A DNA stretch of 64,000 bases. It comes from Actinotalea solisilvae (GTDB lineage Bacteria > Actinomycetota > Actinomycetes > Actinomycetales > Cellulomonadaceae). The notes beneath the pieces are model-generated. The model made no database searches and had not been told where the DNA came from. It worked only from the letters and a program-made list of their open reading frames with translations. Of this stretch, positions 43,456 through 51,421 are shown piece by piece; positions within the stretch are counted from its first letter, which is position 1; every line of letters begins with the position of its first letter. Made by a program: the position numbers and the translations under genes. The DNA lies in contig NZ_JADDKQ010000001.1 of assembly GCF_016464425.1 (NCBI RefSeq), positions 372,001-436,000 of the forward strand. The letters are read 5' to 3'.

Positions 43456-45651
43456 GTGCCCGACGACCCCCGGTCGCACGCGACGCGCCGCCGACGCGAC
43501 CGTCCGAAGGACGAGCGTCGGCGCAGCGCCGAGCGGGCCGTCGTCGACCCGTCCGAGGTGCTCACGGACCTCGCGCTCGCGGCCGCGGGCATCGGGACGT
43601 TCGAGTGGGACCTCGTCGCGAACCGGCTGCACTGGGACGACCGGATGCACGAGCTCTTCGGGTACGCGCGCGGCGAGTTCGACGGGACGCTCGGCGCGTT
43701 CAACGCGCGCCTGCACCCGACGGACCGCCCGGTGGTGGGCCGCGGCGTCCAGCGGGCGATCGACACCCTCGGCGAGTTCGAGCTCGAGTACCGGGTCGAG
43801 GTCCCCGGCGGACCCACGCGGTGGATCGTTGCCCGGGGGCGCGCCCTGCCCGGCCCGGACGGCAGCGCGGTCCGGGTGCTCGGCGTCGGGTACGACAGCA
43901 CGGCCCAGGGCGACGCCGAGGTGCGGGTCACGCGCGTCCTCGAGTCGATGCCGACGGCCTTCTTCTCGCTCGCGCGGGACTGGCGCTTCACGTACGTCAA
44001 CGCCGAGGCGGAGCGCCTGCTCGAGCGGCACCGCGACGAGCTGCTCGGCCAGGACCTCTGGGCCGCGTTCCCCGAGGCGGTCGGGTCGCCCTTCGAGCAC
44101 GCCTACCGCGAGGCCATGTCGACGGGGTCCGCCGTCGCGTTCGAGGCGTACTACCCCGCTCCGCTGGACCGCTGGTACGAGGTCCGGGCGTGGCCGAACC
44201 CCGACGGCCTGTCCGTCTACTTCCTCGACGTGACCGCCCGGCGCGGTGCGCAGGAGGCGGCCGACGCCGCCAGCCGGAGGCTCGCGCTCACGGCGAGCGT
44301 GACGCACGCGCTGTCCGAGACGCTCGAGGCCGAGGAGGCCGTGGGGCGACTGGCGCGCCTGCTCGTCCCCGAGCTCGGCGACTGGTGCGTCGTCACGCTC
44401 GTCGAGGACCCGAGCGACGGCGTGAGCGCGCGGCGGCGCCTGCGGGACATCGCCTCGTGGCACGTCGACCCCGAGCAGCGCCCGCTCGTCGAGCGGTACG
44501 CGAGCGCACGGCTCGAGGCGCTGCGTGACGAGTCCTTCCTCGGCCGCGCGCTCGAGACGAACGACGTCGTGAACCTGCCCGTCGACGCCACCGCCGCCGT
44601 CTCCGCGGTGCTGCGCGAGGGCGAGGCGCAGGACCTGCTGCGTGCGCTCGCCCCCGAGTCGGCCGTCGTGCTGCCGCTGCGCGCCCGCGGCCGCACCGTG
44701 GGCGCGGTGAGCCTCTTCAGCGGCCCGGGACGCGCGCCGATCTCGCCGGCCGACCTCGTCAACGCGCGCGAGGTCGCCGGACGGGCGGGCCTCGCCCTCG
44801 CCAACGCGCGCCTGTACCGCCAGCAGCGCCAGCTCGCCGAGGGCTTCCAGCGGTCCTTGCTCACGGAGCCGCCCGAGCCCGACCACGTCCAGGTCGTCGT
44901 GCGGTACCGGCCCGCCGCCGAGGCGGCGAAGGTCGGCGGCGACTGGTACGACGCCTTCCTCCAGCCCGACGGCGCCACCGTGCTCGTCATCGGCGACGTC
45001 GTGGGGCACGACGTCGCCGCCGCGGCGACCATGGGACAGGTGCGGTCGATCCTCCGCGGCGTCGCCGTCACGACGGGCGCGGGCCCCGCGCGGGTGCTCG
45101 AGGACGTCGACCGGGCGCTGCGCACCCTCCAGACGGACGCGATCGCGACCGCTGTGGTCGCGCGCATCGAGCAGACCGACGACGAGCGCGCCCGCGGCGT
45201 CACGCACATCCGCTTCTCGAACGCGGGCCACCCCGACCCGATGGTCGTCAACCCCGACGGCACCGTCGCGACGCTGTCCGCCGTCCGTCCCGACGTCCTC
45301 CTGGGGGTGCTGCCCGACAACCGGCGCACGGAGTCGGAGATCACCCTCGACCGCGGCGCCACGGTGCTGCTCTACACCGACGGGCTCGTCGAGAGCCGCC
45401 TGCGGACGCTGCGGGACGGCATGGTCGAGCTGCGCGACACGCTCGTCGAGCTCGCCGCGCAGGACCTCGACCTCGACACGCTGTGCGACGAGGTCATCGC
45501 CCGGCTCCTGCCGGGCCACTCGGACGACGACGTCGCGCTGGTGGCCGTCCGGCTGCACCGCCAGGACCGCCCGCGCCCGCCCGAGGCGGGGCCGAACCGC
45601 ATCCCGCCGGACGTGCCCGACACGCCACCCGTGGTCCCGCAGCCCGGCTGA
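43456..45651 (+). CDS. PAS-PAS-GAF-SpoIIE (PP2C) phosphatase
   Basis: A 731-residue cytoplasmic sensor phosphatase. PAS 1 covers about residues 35-150 (GIGTFEWDLVANRLHWDDRM), PAS 2 about 158-270 (AFFSLARDWRFTYVNAEAERLL) and GAF about 275-455. The PP2C/SpoIIE domain runs from about 470 to 695 with GGDWYDAF, VIGDVVGHDVAAAATMGQ, NAGHPDP and LLYTDGLVE, which include the metal-binding aspartates. It would dephosphorylate a STAS-type antagonist opposed by the RsbW-like kinase upstream. The start GTG is fixed by GAGGAGG. The tail is Pro-rich. The stop codon lies inside the terminator hairpin. Confidence 0.93.
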   Translation: MPDDPRSHATRRRRDRPKDERRRSAERAVVDPSEVLTDLALAAAGIGTFEWDLVANRLHWDDRMHELFGYARGEFDGTLGAFNARLHPTDRPVVGRGVQRAIDTLGEFELEYRVEVPGGPTRWIVARGRALPGPDGSAVRVLGVGYDSTAQGDAEVRVTRVLESMPTAFFSLARDWRFTYVNAEAERLLERHRDELLGQDLWAAFPEAVGSPFEHAYREAMSTGSAVAFEAYYPAPLDRWYEVRAWPNPDGLSVYFLDVTARRGAQEAADAASRRLALTASVTHALSETLEAEEAVGRLARLLVPELGDWCVVTLVEDPSDGVSARRRLRDIASWHVDPEQRPLVERYASARLEALRDESFLGRALETNDVVNLPVDATAAVSAVLREGEAQDLLRALAPESAVVLPLRARGRTVGAVSLFSGPGRAPISPADLVNAREVAGRAGLALANARLYRQQRQLAEGFQRSLLTEPPEPDHVQVVVRYRPAAEAAKVGGDWYDAFLQPDGATVLVIGDVVGHDVAAAATMGQVRSILRGVAVTTGAGPARVLEDVDRALRTLQTDAIATAVVARIEQTDDERARGVTHIRFSNAGHPDPMVVNPDGTVATLSAVRPDVLLGVLPDNRRTESEITLDRGATVLLYTDGLVESRLRTLRDGMVELRDTLVELAAQDLDLDTLCDEVIARLLPGHSDDDVALVAVRLHRQDRPRPPEAGPNRIPPDVPDTPPVVPQPG

Positions 45652-45678
45652 CGCGGCGGTCCCGCCGCCGCGTCAGCC
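45646..45678. terminator. Bidirectional terminator containing both stop codons
   Basis: GGCTGACGCGGCGG and CCGCCGCGTCAGCC form a 14-bp perfect stem around TCCCG. The phosphatase TGA is in the left arm and the nudK TGA (opposite strand) in the right arm, so both genes end within the same hairpin. Confidence 0.75.
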
Positions 45679-46401
45679 GCGCTCGTCACGCCCGGCACCC
45701 GCGAAGGGCCCGTCGAGCACCGCCCACTGGAGCAGCACGACCGTCTTCGCGTCCGCGATCCGACCGTCCGCGACCCAGCGGCGGGCCTCGTCGACGTCGA
45801 GCTCGAGCACCTCGATGTCCTCGCCCTCGTCGACGAGGCCGCCGCCGGACGAGGTCCGCTGCCCGGCCGTGTACGGCGCTGCGTAGAGGTGGAGGCGCTC
45901 CGTGACCGAGCCGGGGCTCATGAACAGGTCCATGACGTGGGTGACCTCGCCCAACGTGACCCCGAGCTCCTCCTCCGTCTCCCGCCGGACGGCGGTCTCC
46001 GGGTCGTCGGTGTCGAGCAGGCCGGCCGCCGTCTCGACGAGCATGCCGTCGGGGTGGCCGTTGACGTACGCAGGGAACCGCAGCTGACGGGTGAGCAGCA
46101 CGGTCCGGCGCGCGACGTCGTGCAGCAGGATCGTCGCGCCGTCACCGCGGTCGTACGTCTCGCGGTGCTGGGTCGTCCAGCGCCCGTCACGACCGCGGAC
46201 CTCGAGCGTCGTGCGCCTCAGCACGTGCCACGCGCTCGCCACGAGCTCGACGTCGAGCACACGGACGTCGGGGTTCCGGTCGAGGTCGAGGCCGGTGCGG
46301 TCGAGGTCGGTCCGCCCCCGTGCGTCCGGCAGCGCGAGGCCGGGGCGGGCGCGGTCACAGCGGGGGTCGGTGCGAGCAGACGTCGTCGGGTCGAGGTGCA
46401 T
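45673..46401 (-). CDS. nudK: NudK-type Nudix hydrolase (GDP-mannose pyrophosphatase-like)
   Basis: A 242-residue Nudix enzyme. The Nudix box reads GLLDTDDPETAVRRETEEEL, one residue shorter than the textbook spacing, exactly as in E. coli NudK. It continues FMSPGSVTERLHLYAAPY, GGGLVDEGEDIEVLEL and RIADAKTVVLLQW, which also track NudK. The family hydrolyses GDP-mannose and related nucleotide sugars. A 40-residue Asp/Arg/Leu-rich N-terminus (TDLDRTGLDLDR) is extra. The ATG lies 6 bases after TAGCGT, so a leaderless mRNA is likely. Divergent from the DeoR regulator. Confidence 0.85.
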   Translation of the reverse strand: MHLDPTTSARTDPRCDRARPGLALPDARGRTDLDRTGLDLDRNPDVRVLDVELVASAWHVLRRTTLEVRGRDGRWTTQHRETYDRGDGATILLHDVARRTVLLTRQLRFPAYVNGHPDGMLVETAAGLLDTDDPETAVRRETEEELGVTLGEVTHVMDLFMSPGSVTERLHLYAAPYTAGQRTSSGGGLVDEGEDIEVLELDVDEARRWVADGRIADAKTVVLLQWAVLDGPFAGAGRDERG

Positions 46402-46407
46402 GGCGCT

Positions 46408-46413
46408 ACGCTA
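46408..46413 (-). promoter_or_regulatory. -10 hexamer TAGCGT of nudK, predicted leaderless
   Basis: On the minus strand TAGCGT, AGCGCC, then the ATG at 46401. Confidence 0.5.
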
Positions 46414-46462
46414 GCCGGAACGTGCAGTTTCCGGTATCACTCGGCAGGATCGAGGGTTGCTC

Positions 46463-47221
46463 ATGCTCGCAGCGCACAGACGCGACCTCCTCGTCGACCG
46501 CCTGCGACGGGACGGCCGCCTCGTCGCCAAGGAGCTCGCCGCAGAGCTGGGCGTCTCCGAGGACAGCGTGCGGCGGGACCTGCGCGACCTCGCGGCCGCG
46601 GGCCTGTGCCAGCGGGTGTACGGCGGCGCGCTCCCGGTGTCCCCCGCCGTCGCGGACCACGCGACCCGCGCCGGGATCGGTCCGCAGGACAAGGCGCGCG
46701 TGGCGCGCGCGGCCGTCGGCCTCGTCCGGCCCGGCAGCACGCTGCTGCTCGACGGCGGGACGACCGCGCTCGCCGTGGCCCGTGCGCTCCCCCGCGCGTC
46801 CGCGGCGCTCGTGGTGACCCACAGCCCGGCGGTCGCGACGGCGCTCGCCGAGCACCCGGACGCGGACGTGCACCTGCTGGGCGGGAGGCTCTTCAAGCAC
46901 TCCGTCGTCACGTGCGGCGCCGTCGCCGCCGAGGCGGCCGCGCGCGTCACGGCCGACCTGTTCCTGCTCGGTGTGACCGGCGTCCACCCGACCGCGGGCC
47001 TCACCACGGGGGACGTCGAGGAGGCGGCGATGAAGCGGCTGCTCGCCGGCCGCGCGGCGGAGACGTGGGTGCTCGCGAGCCACGAGAAGCTCGGCACCGC
47101 GTCCGCGCACACCGTGCTCGGCCTCGACGACGTCGCGGGCGTCGTCACCGATGCGGGCGCGGACCACGCGGTCGTCGCGGCCCTGCGCGAGCGGGGCGTG
47201 CGCGTCCTCGCGGCGGACTAG
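46463..47221 (+). CDS. DeoR/GlpR-family transcriptional regulator
   Basis: A 252-residue regulator. The N-terminal DeoR HTH is RRDLLVDRLRRDGRLVAKEL followed by GVSEDSVRRDLRDLAAAGL and the signature RVYGGALP. The C-terminal DeoRC sensor domain has LLDGGTTALAVARAL, ADLFLLGVTGVHPTAGLTTG and the VLASHEKLG motif, which binds a phosphorylated sugar. The target is not obvious; the divergent nudK gene is one candidate. ATG at 46463 has GAGGG 6 bases upstream. Its TAG overlaps the convergent GNAT stop in a shared CTAG. Confidence 0.92.
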   Translation: MLAAHRRDLLVDRLRRDGRLVAKELAAELGVSEDSVRRDLRDLAAAGLCQRVYGGALPVSPAVADHATRAGIGPQDKARVARAAVGLVRPGSTLLLDGGTTALAVARALPRASAALVVTHSPAVATALAEHPDADVHLLGGRLFKHSVVTCGAVAAEAAARVTADLFLLGVTGVHPTAGLTTGDVEEAAMKRLLAGRAAETWVLASHEKLGTASAHTVLGLDDVAGVVTDAGADHAVVAALRERGVRVLAAD

Positions 47222-47772
47222 GGGGAGGCGTCCGCCGCGGGCCCGTCGCCGGGTGCCGCGGCGAGGCGCTTCTCGAACCGCAGGCACGGCGCGAGGCCGG
47301 CGACCGTGCGGTCCGCGACGCCGCGCTCGGCGTACCCGCGCGCCGCGTAGTAGGCGCGCAGCACCTCGTTGGTCGCGACGCAGTCGAGCCGCACGACATC
47401 GTGCCCGCGCCGGCGGACCTCGTCCTCGGCCCAGTGCAGGACCGCCTCCCCGCGACCGGCGCCGGAGAGCTCCCGGTCGACCATGAAGCCGTGCAGGTAG
47501 CCCGCCGGGAGCCGGTCGGGCCACACGAGCGGGTCCTCGTCGAGCACCCGGATCGCCGCGACCAGCCGGCCCTCGTGATCGTCGTGGTCCTCGTGGTCCT
47601 CGACGAACCACTCACCGGCGGCGACCTGCGCCGCGACGACCGCGAGCGTGACCTCGCCCGGGACCCACTGCCGCACGCCGCGGGCGAGCTGCCACCGGGC
47701 GCACGCGTCGCGCAGCGCGACCAGGGCAGCCGCGTCGTCCGGTCGGGCCGGGCGGAGGTCGAGGGTGGTCAC
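47218..47772 (-). CDS. GNAT-family N-acetyltransferase
   Basis: A 184-residue acetyltransferase. The opening TTLDLRPARPDDAAALVALRD is typical, the acetyl-CoA loop is VDRELSGAGRGEAVLHWAED, and motif B is LDCVATNEVLRAYYAARGYAERG. An acidic His/Asp-rich loop (VEDHEDHDDHEGR) interrupts the sheet. Substrate unknown. GTG at 47772 is chosen; TAGAAC 5 bases upstream is a poorer version of the leaderless pattern. The stop (TAG) shares CTAG with the DeoR stop on the other strand. Confidence 0.85.
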   Translation of the reverse strand: MTTLDLRPARPDDAAALVALRDACARWQLARGVRQWVPGEVTLAVVAAQVAAGEWFVEDHEDHDDHEGRLVAAIRVLDEDPLVWPDRLPAGYLHGFMVDRELSGAGRGEAVLHWAEDEVRRRGHDVVRLDCVATNEVLRAYYAARGYAERGVADRTVAGLAPCLRFEKRLAAAPGDGPAADASP

Positions 47773-47885
47773 GCGTCGTTCTACCACCGCCCCGCGACAG
47801 CCCGCCGGGTCGTCCCGCGCCGCTCCCCCGGTTGCCGCGCGGGACACCCGGGGTGACCGTGGAGGACCACGAGGGGGAGGTCGCC

Positions 47886-48641
47886 ATGGCGTTCTCGGAG
47901 GTCGCGGACGGCGTGCACCGGCTCGACCACGCCTGGGTCAACCTCTACGTCGTGCGCGGCGACGGCGGCCGCGTCCTCGTCGTCGACGCCGGGCTGCCGG
48001 CCATGTGGCCGCTGCTGGGCCAGGCGCTGCGGTCGCTGGGCCACCGGCCCTCCGACGTCGCCGGCATCGCACTCACGCACGCGCACTTCGACCACACGGG
48101 GTTCGCCGCCGTCGCGCGGCGGCGCCTCGGCGTCCCCGTCTGGGCCGATCCCGCGGACTTCTTCATCGCCGCGCACCCGTACCGGTACGCGCACGAGAAC
48201 GTCCGCGCCCTGTACCCGGTGCGGCACCCGGGCTCGCTGCGGATCCTCGGCGCGATGGCCGCGGCGGGCGCGCCGCGGGTCCCCGGCGTGCGGGACCTCA
48301 CGCCCTACGCCCCCGACGACGCCGGCGCAGCGCTCGACCTCCCGGGCTCGCCCCGGCTGGTCCGTACGCCCGGCCACACGGCAGGCCACGTCGCGCTGCA
48401 CCTGCCCGAGCGCGACGTCGTGCTCGTCGGCGACGCGCTCGTGACGCTCGACCCGTACACGGGTGTCGAGGGTCCGCAGATCGTGGCGGGTGCCGCGACG
48501 GCGGACAGCGCGCAGGCGCTCGCCTCGCTCGATCTCATCGCCGCCACCGGAGCGTCCGTCCTGCTCCCGGGGCACGGCGAGCCGTGGCGGTGGGGCGCGG
48601 CCGAGGCGGTCGCCGAGGCCCGCGCCGTCGGCGCGCACTGA
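47886..48641 (+). CDS. MBL-fold metallo-hydrolase
   Basis: A 251-residue metallo-beta-lactamase-fold enzyme with the full metal set: THAHFDHTG, GHTAGHVALH, VLVGDALV and PGHGEP. It belongs to the broad glyoxalase II/lactonase-like group; the substrate cannot be assigned. ATG at 47886 is preceded by GGGGGAGG. It is followed by a short hairpin and stands alone. Confidence 0.88.
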   Translation: MAFSEVADGVHRLDHAWVNLYVVRGDGGRVLVVDAGLPAMWPLLGQALRSLGHRPSDVAGIALTHAHFDHTGFAAVARRRLGVPVWADPADFFIAAHPYRYAHENVRALYPVRHPGSLRILGAMAAAGAPRVPGVRDLTPYAPDDAGAALDLPGSPRLVRTPGHTAGHVALHLPERDVVLVGDALVTLDPYTGVEGPQIVAGAATADSAQALASLDLIAATGASVLLPGHGEPWRWGAAEAVAEARAVGAH

Positions 48642-48662
48642 GCCCGGCGTCAGCCGCCGGGC
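48642..48662 (+). terminator. Hairpin after the MBL-fold gene
   Basis: GCCCGGCG and CGCCGGGC pair around TCAGC immediately after the stop codon. It also lies just past the end of the minus-strand small ORF. Confidence 0.55.
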
Positions 48663-48672
48663 CGGCCGCTCG

Positions 48673-48738
48673 TCAGTCCCAGAACGGGGGGAGGTCGTCC
48701 TCGTCGTAGCCGACGGACAGGGTGCTGCTCTCGTTCAC
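48673..48738 (-). CDS. Candidate 21-residue acidic peptide
   Basis: GTG at 48738 to TGA at 48673 encodes NESSTLSVGYDEDDLPPFWD after the initiator. Support: GAGAGGT lies 4-5 bases before the GTG, and all 21 sense codons end in G or C with the organism's favoured codons. The peptide has a Ser/Thr N-terminal half, an Asp/Glu block and an aromatic end, PPFWD. No homologue is recognised. It lies after dksA on the same strand but is separated by a hairpin at 48760-48779, so it may be its own transcript. Chance ORF is the alternative. Confidence 0.4.
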   Translation of the reverse strand: MNESSTLSVGYDEDDLPPFWD

Positions 48739-48759
48739 GGTGACCTCTCGCGCTCGATC

Positions 48760-48779
48760 GCCGCCGAGGGTTCGGCGGC
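48760..48779 (-). terminator. Hairpin between dksA-like gene and the small ORF
   Basis: GCCGCCGA and TCGGCGGC form an 8-bp perfect stem around a 4-base loop. It could terminate the dksA-like transcript or sit in the leader of the small ORF. Confidence 0.45.
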
Positions 48780-48863
48780 ACCTCTCCACCATCGGCCAGC
48801 GTCACGCGTCCTGAGTGGGACCTTCTGCCCGACCGCGGCGCGGCGGGGGCGGACGGACGCGTT

Positions 48864-49244
48864 TCACCCCCGGGCGCCGGCGCACGCGACGCACCGCCGC
48901 GCGGTGGGACGCGCCTCGAGCCGCGCCCGGGGCACCGCCCGCCCGCACCGCTCGCACGTGCCGTACGTCCCGTCGTCGAGCCGGCGGAGCGCCGCGACCG
49001 CCTCGTCGAGGTCGGAGCGCGCCTGCCGGGCCAGGGCCGACAGCTGGGCGCGCTCGAACGCGATGGTCGCCCCCTCCGGGTCGTGCTCGTCGTCGGCGTT
49101 GGAGAAGGCGGACGCCGCGACCACCTCGTCGAACGCGACGCCGAGCCCGAGCAGCCGGCGGGCGGCGTCGTCCCGGACGCGCTCGACGGCGGCGCGCGCC
49201 CCGGCCTCCCTGGCGAGCGGGTCGGCCGCCTCGTCTGTCCCCAT
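48864..49244 (-). CDS. DksA/TraR-type zinc-finger protein
   Basis: A 126-residue protein. Residues 60-90 are a helix with acidic residues, and the C-terminus holds a C4 zinc finger (YGTCERCGRAVP then RRCVACA, spacing C-x2-C-x17-C-x2-C). DksA/TraR proteins act at the RNA polymerase secondary channel; this actinobacterial version keeps the zinc finger but the coiled-coil tip is not recognisable. It lies next to the TerC gene, transcribed away from it. Confidence 0.85.
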   Translation of the reverse strand: MGTDEAADPLAREAGARAAVERVRDDAARRLLGLGVAFDEVVAASAFSNADDEHDPEGATIAFERAQLSALARQARSDLDEAVAALRRLDDGTYGTCERCGRAVPRARLEARPTARRCVACAGARG

Positions 49245-49284
49245 GCGCCCATCGTCGCCCAGGCGGGCACGGGCGCGCCGCGGG

Positions 49285-49346
49285 TATCCTCGCCGTGCGC
49301 GGCCACGGGAACCCTCGGAGGACCCGAGCCGTTACCGGGAAGGCCG
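49285..49346 (+). ncRNA. Structured leader RNA of the terC gene, candidate cis-regulator
   Basis: A -10-like TATCCT at 49285-49290 predicts a start near 49297. The first 50 bases of RNA can form three stacked helices: CGGCC (49300-49304) with GGCCG (49342-49346), ACGG (49305-49308) with CCGT (49329-49332), and CTCGG (49314-49318) with CCGAG (49324-49328). TACCGGGAA (49333-49341) stays single stranded. The region precedes a TerC gene by 71 bases. It lacks the conserved residues of the yybP-ykoY manganese riboswitch. A candidate motif named terC RNA has, as I recall, been published; identity is unverified. Confidence 0.4.
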
Positions 49347-49416
49347 GCGCACGGGCGCCCGCCACGTCGTCACCGCACGACCCACCCACCGCTCGACTCC
49401 GGAGGACACGCGCACG

Positions 49417-50625
49417 ATGGTCGTCACCCCCCTCGTCTGGACCCTCACGATCGTGGGGATCCTCGCGCTCCTGGCGTTCGACTACGTCTTCCACGTGCGC
49501 AAGGCCCACACCCCCTCGCTGCGCGAGGCGAGCATCTGGTCCGCGATCTACGTCGGGATCGCCCTGCTGTTCGGCGTCGGCGTCTGGCTGCTCGGCGGGC
49601 ACACCGCCGGCCAGGAGTACTTCGCGGGCTACATCACCGAGAAGGCCCTCTCGGTCGACAACCTCTTCGTCTTCCTCATCATCATGACGAGCTTCCGCGT
49701 GCCGCGGGAGGACCAGCAGAAGGTGCTGCTCTTCGGCATCACGTTCTCGCTCATCGCCCGCACCGGGTTCATCCTCCTCGGCGCCGCGCTCATCAACTCG
49801 TTCGCCTGGGTGTTCTACGCGTTCGGCCTCATCCTGCTCATCACGGCGGGCAACCTGCTCAAGCCGGAGTCCTCCGACCAGCACACGGCCGACAACCTGT
49901 TCATCCGGCTCGCGCGGCGCGTGTTCCACACGACCGACCACTACGACGGCGACAAGCTGTTCACGCGCGTGGACGGGCGCCGCGCGCTCACCCCGATGCT
50001 GCTCGTCATGGTCGCCATCGGCGGCACGGACATCCTCTTCGCGCTCGACTCGATCCCCGCGATCTTCGGCCTGACCCAGAACGTGTACATCGTGTTCACC
50101 GCGACGGCGTTCTCGCTCATGGGCCTGCGCCAGCTGTACTTCCTCCTCGACGGCCTGCTCGACCGGCTCATCTACCTCTCGTACGGCCTCGCGGCCATCC
50201 TCGGCTTCATCGGCGTCAAGCTGATCCTGCACGCGATGCACGAGAACAACCTGCCGTTCGTCAACGGCGGCGAGCCGGTCGACGTCGTGGAGGTGAGCAC
50301 GCCGCTCTCGCTGAGCGTCATCATCGGCGTCCTCCTCGTGACCATCGTGCTGTCCGTCCTCAGCCCGGCGGGGCGCGCGCAGAACGCGCTCAACACCGCC
50401 AAGCGCCACGCCACGGAGTACCTCGACCTCGAGTACACGGCGGACCCGGCCGAGCGCGAGCGCATCTTCGCCGAGCTCGTCGACGAGGAGGCCGAGCTGC
50501 GCCGGACCGCGGCCGACCACGCGTCCGTCGCCAAGGCCCTCGCGGAGATCGAGGAGCTCATCGCCGAGGCCAAGGAGGCGCACCGGGCGCACCCCGCGAC
50601 CGGGCAGGGCGTCGGCACGGTCTAG
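49417..50625 (+). CDS. TerC-family integral membrane protein, probable metal exporter
   Basis: A 402-residue protein with about nine membrane segments. Two hallmark acidic motifs are present: EKALSVDNLFVFLIIM and DILFALDSIPAIFGLT, plus NLLKPESSD between the halves. Family members (Alx, TerC) export manganese or help load metal onto exported enzymes. A C-terminal cytoplasmic extension of ~65 residues (AERERIFAELVDEEAELRRT) is predicted to be coiled coil. GGAGGA lies 10 bases before the ATG. The foldable 120-base leader suggests RNA-level control. Confidence 0.9.
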   Translation: MVVTPLVWTLTIVGILALLAFDYVFHVRKAHTPSLREASIWSAIYVGIALLFGVGVWLLGGHTAGQEYFAGYITEKALSVDNLFVFLIIMTSFRVPREDQQKVLLFGITFSLIARTGFILLGAALINSFAWVFYAFGLILLITAGNLLKPESSDQHTADNLFIRLARRVFHTTDHYDGDKLFTRVDGRRALTPMLLVMVAIGGTDILFALDSIPAIFGLTQNVYIVFTATAFSLMGLRQLYFLLDGLLDRLIYLSYGLAAILGFIGVKLILHAMHENNLPFVNGGEPVDVVEVSTPLSLSVIIGVLLVTIVLSVLSPAGRAQNALNTAKRHATEYLDLEYTADPAERERIFAELVDEEAELRRTAADHASVAKALAEIEELIAEAKEAHRAHPATGQGVGTV

Positions 50626-50641
50626 GGTCCTCGGGCCGGCC

Positions 50642-51148
50642 TCAGAGCCGCACGACCTCGACCGCGAGGTCGCTCACGGGCCGGCCCGGCACGACGTCGA
50701 GCATCATGACGGTGCGGTACGGCTGACGCCGCCGGTCGGTGGGTGAGCCCGGGTTGAGCAGCCGCATGCCGCCCGGCGTCGTCGTGTCCCAGGGGATGTG
50801 GCTGTGCCCGAACACGAGCACGTCGAGGCCGGCGTGCGCGGCGTCCGTCCGGCGCTCGCGCCCCGCTGCCGCGCCGGTCTCGTGCACCACGCCGAGGCGC
50901 AGCCCCTCGACCGTGCGGCGGCCGACCTCGGGCAGCCGCGCGCGGAGCGCCGGGCCGTCGTTGTTGCCCCAGCAGGCGAGCAGGGCGCGCGAGCGCGCCT
51001 CGAGCGCGTCGAGCAGCGCGACGTCGACCCAGTCGCCGGCGTGCACGACGAGGTCCGCGTCGTCCACCAGGCGCCACACGGGCTCCGGCAGGTCCTTCGC
51101 GCGGACGGGGACGTGCGTGTCCGCCAGCAGCAGGACGCGCGCGCCCAC
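50642..51148 (-). CDS. YfcE/MJ0936-type metallophosphoesterase
   Basis: A 168-residue phosphoesterase with all dimetal motifs: LADTH, VHAGDWVD, CWGNNDG and FGHSHIP, ending with LLNPGSPTDRR. Members cleave phosphodiesters in vitro; the natural substrate is unclear. GTG at 51148 starts three bases after the stop of the small upstream gene, so it is the last gene of the 5-oxoprolinase operon. Confidence 0.88.
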   Translation of the reverse strand: MGARVLLLADTHVPVRAKDLPEPVWRLVDDADLVVHAGDWVDVALLDALEARSRALLACWGNNDGPALRARLPEVGRRTVEGLRLGVVHETGAAAGRERRTDAAHAGLDVLVFGHSHIPWDTTTPGGMRLLNPGSPTDRRRQPYRTVMMLDVVPGRPVSDLAVEVVRL

Positions 51149-51151
51149 GCG

Positions 51152-51421
51152 TCAGACGGTCTCGGCCGTGAAGCCGTCCCCGGCCGCCCGGACGCACCAC
51201 ACCCGCACGTCCTTCCCGGTGCCCGCGGCCTTCTCGTGGACGCGGACGGCGTCGCCGTCCTGGTGGCCGGTGCCCGTCACGGAGCGCTGGCCCGAGCGGT
51301 CCTCGACCACGAGGGTGGCGTCGCCGAGGAAGTCCTCGAGCGACGAGGGTGCGCGCCCGTCGACCTCGCGCACGGGGAACGGCACGCCGGAGACCACCAG
51401 GTCGGGTGTGGGGCTGGTCAT
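51152..51421 (-). CDS. Unknown 89-residue protein in the 5-oxoprolinase operon
   Basis: Not recognised. The sequence is predicted mostly beta: DLVVSGVPFPVREVDG, DATLVVEDRSGQRSVTGTGH, and a second half VRVHEKAAGTGKDVRVWCV. No signal or membrane segment. Its ATG overlaps the pxpBC stop (ATGA) and AGAGGAA precedes it by 5 bases, so it is translated with the operon. A small accessory or chaperone role is only a guess from position. Confidence 0.75.
   Translation of the reverse strand: MTSPTPDLVVSGVPFPVREVDGRAPSSLEDFLGDATLVVEDRSGQRSVTGTGHQDGDAVRVHEKAAGTGKDVRVWCVRAAGDGFTAETV

Noticed and set aside
49245-49416. yybP-ykoY manganese riboswitch before terC
   Set aside because: The conserved GGGGAGUAGC-like and closing GCGAGACC-like segments are absent; only generic helices remain.
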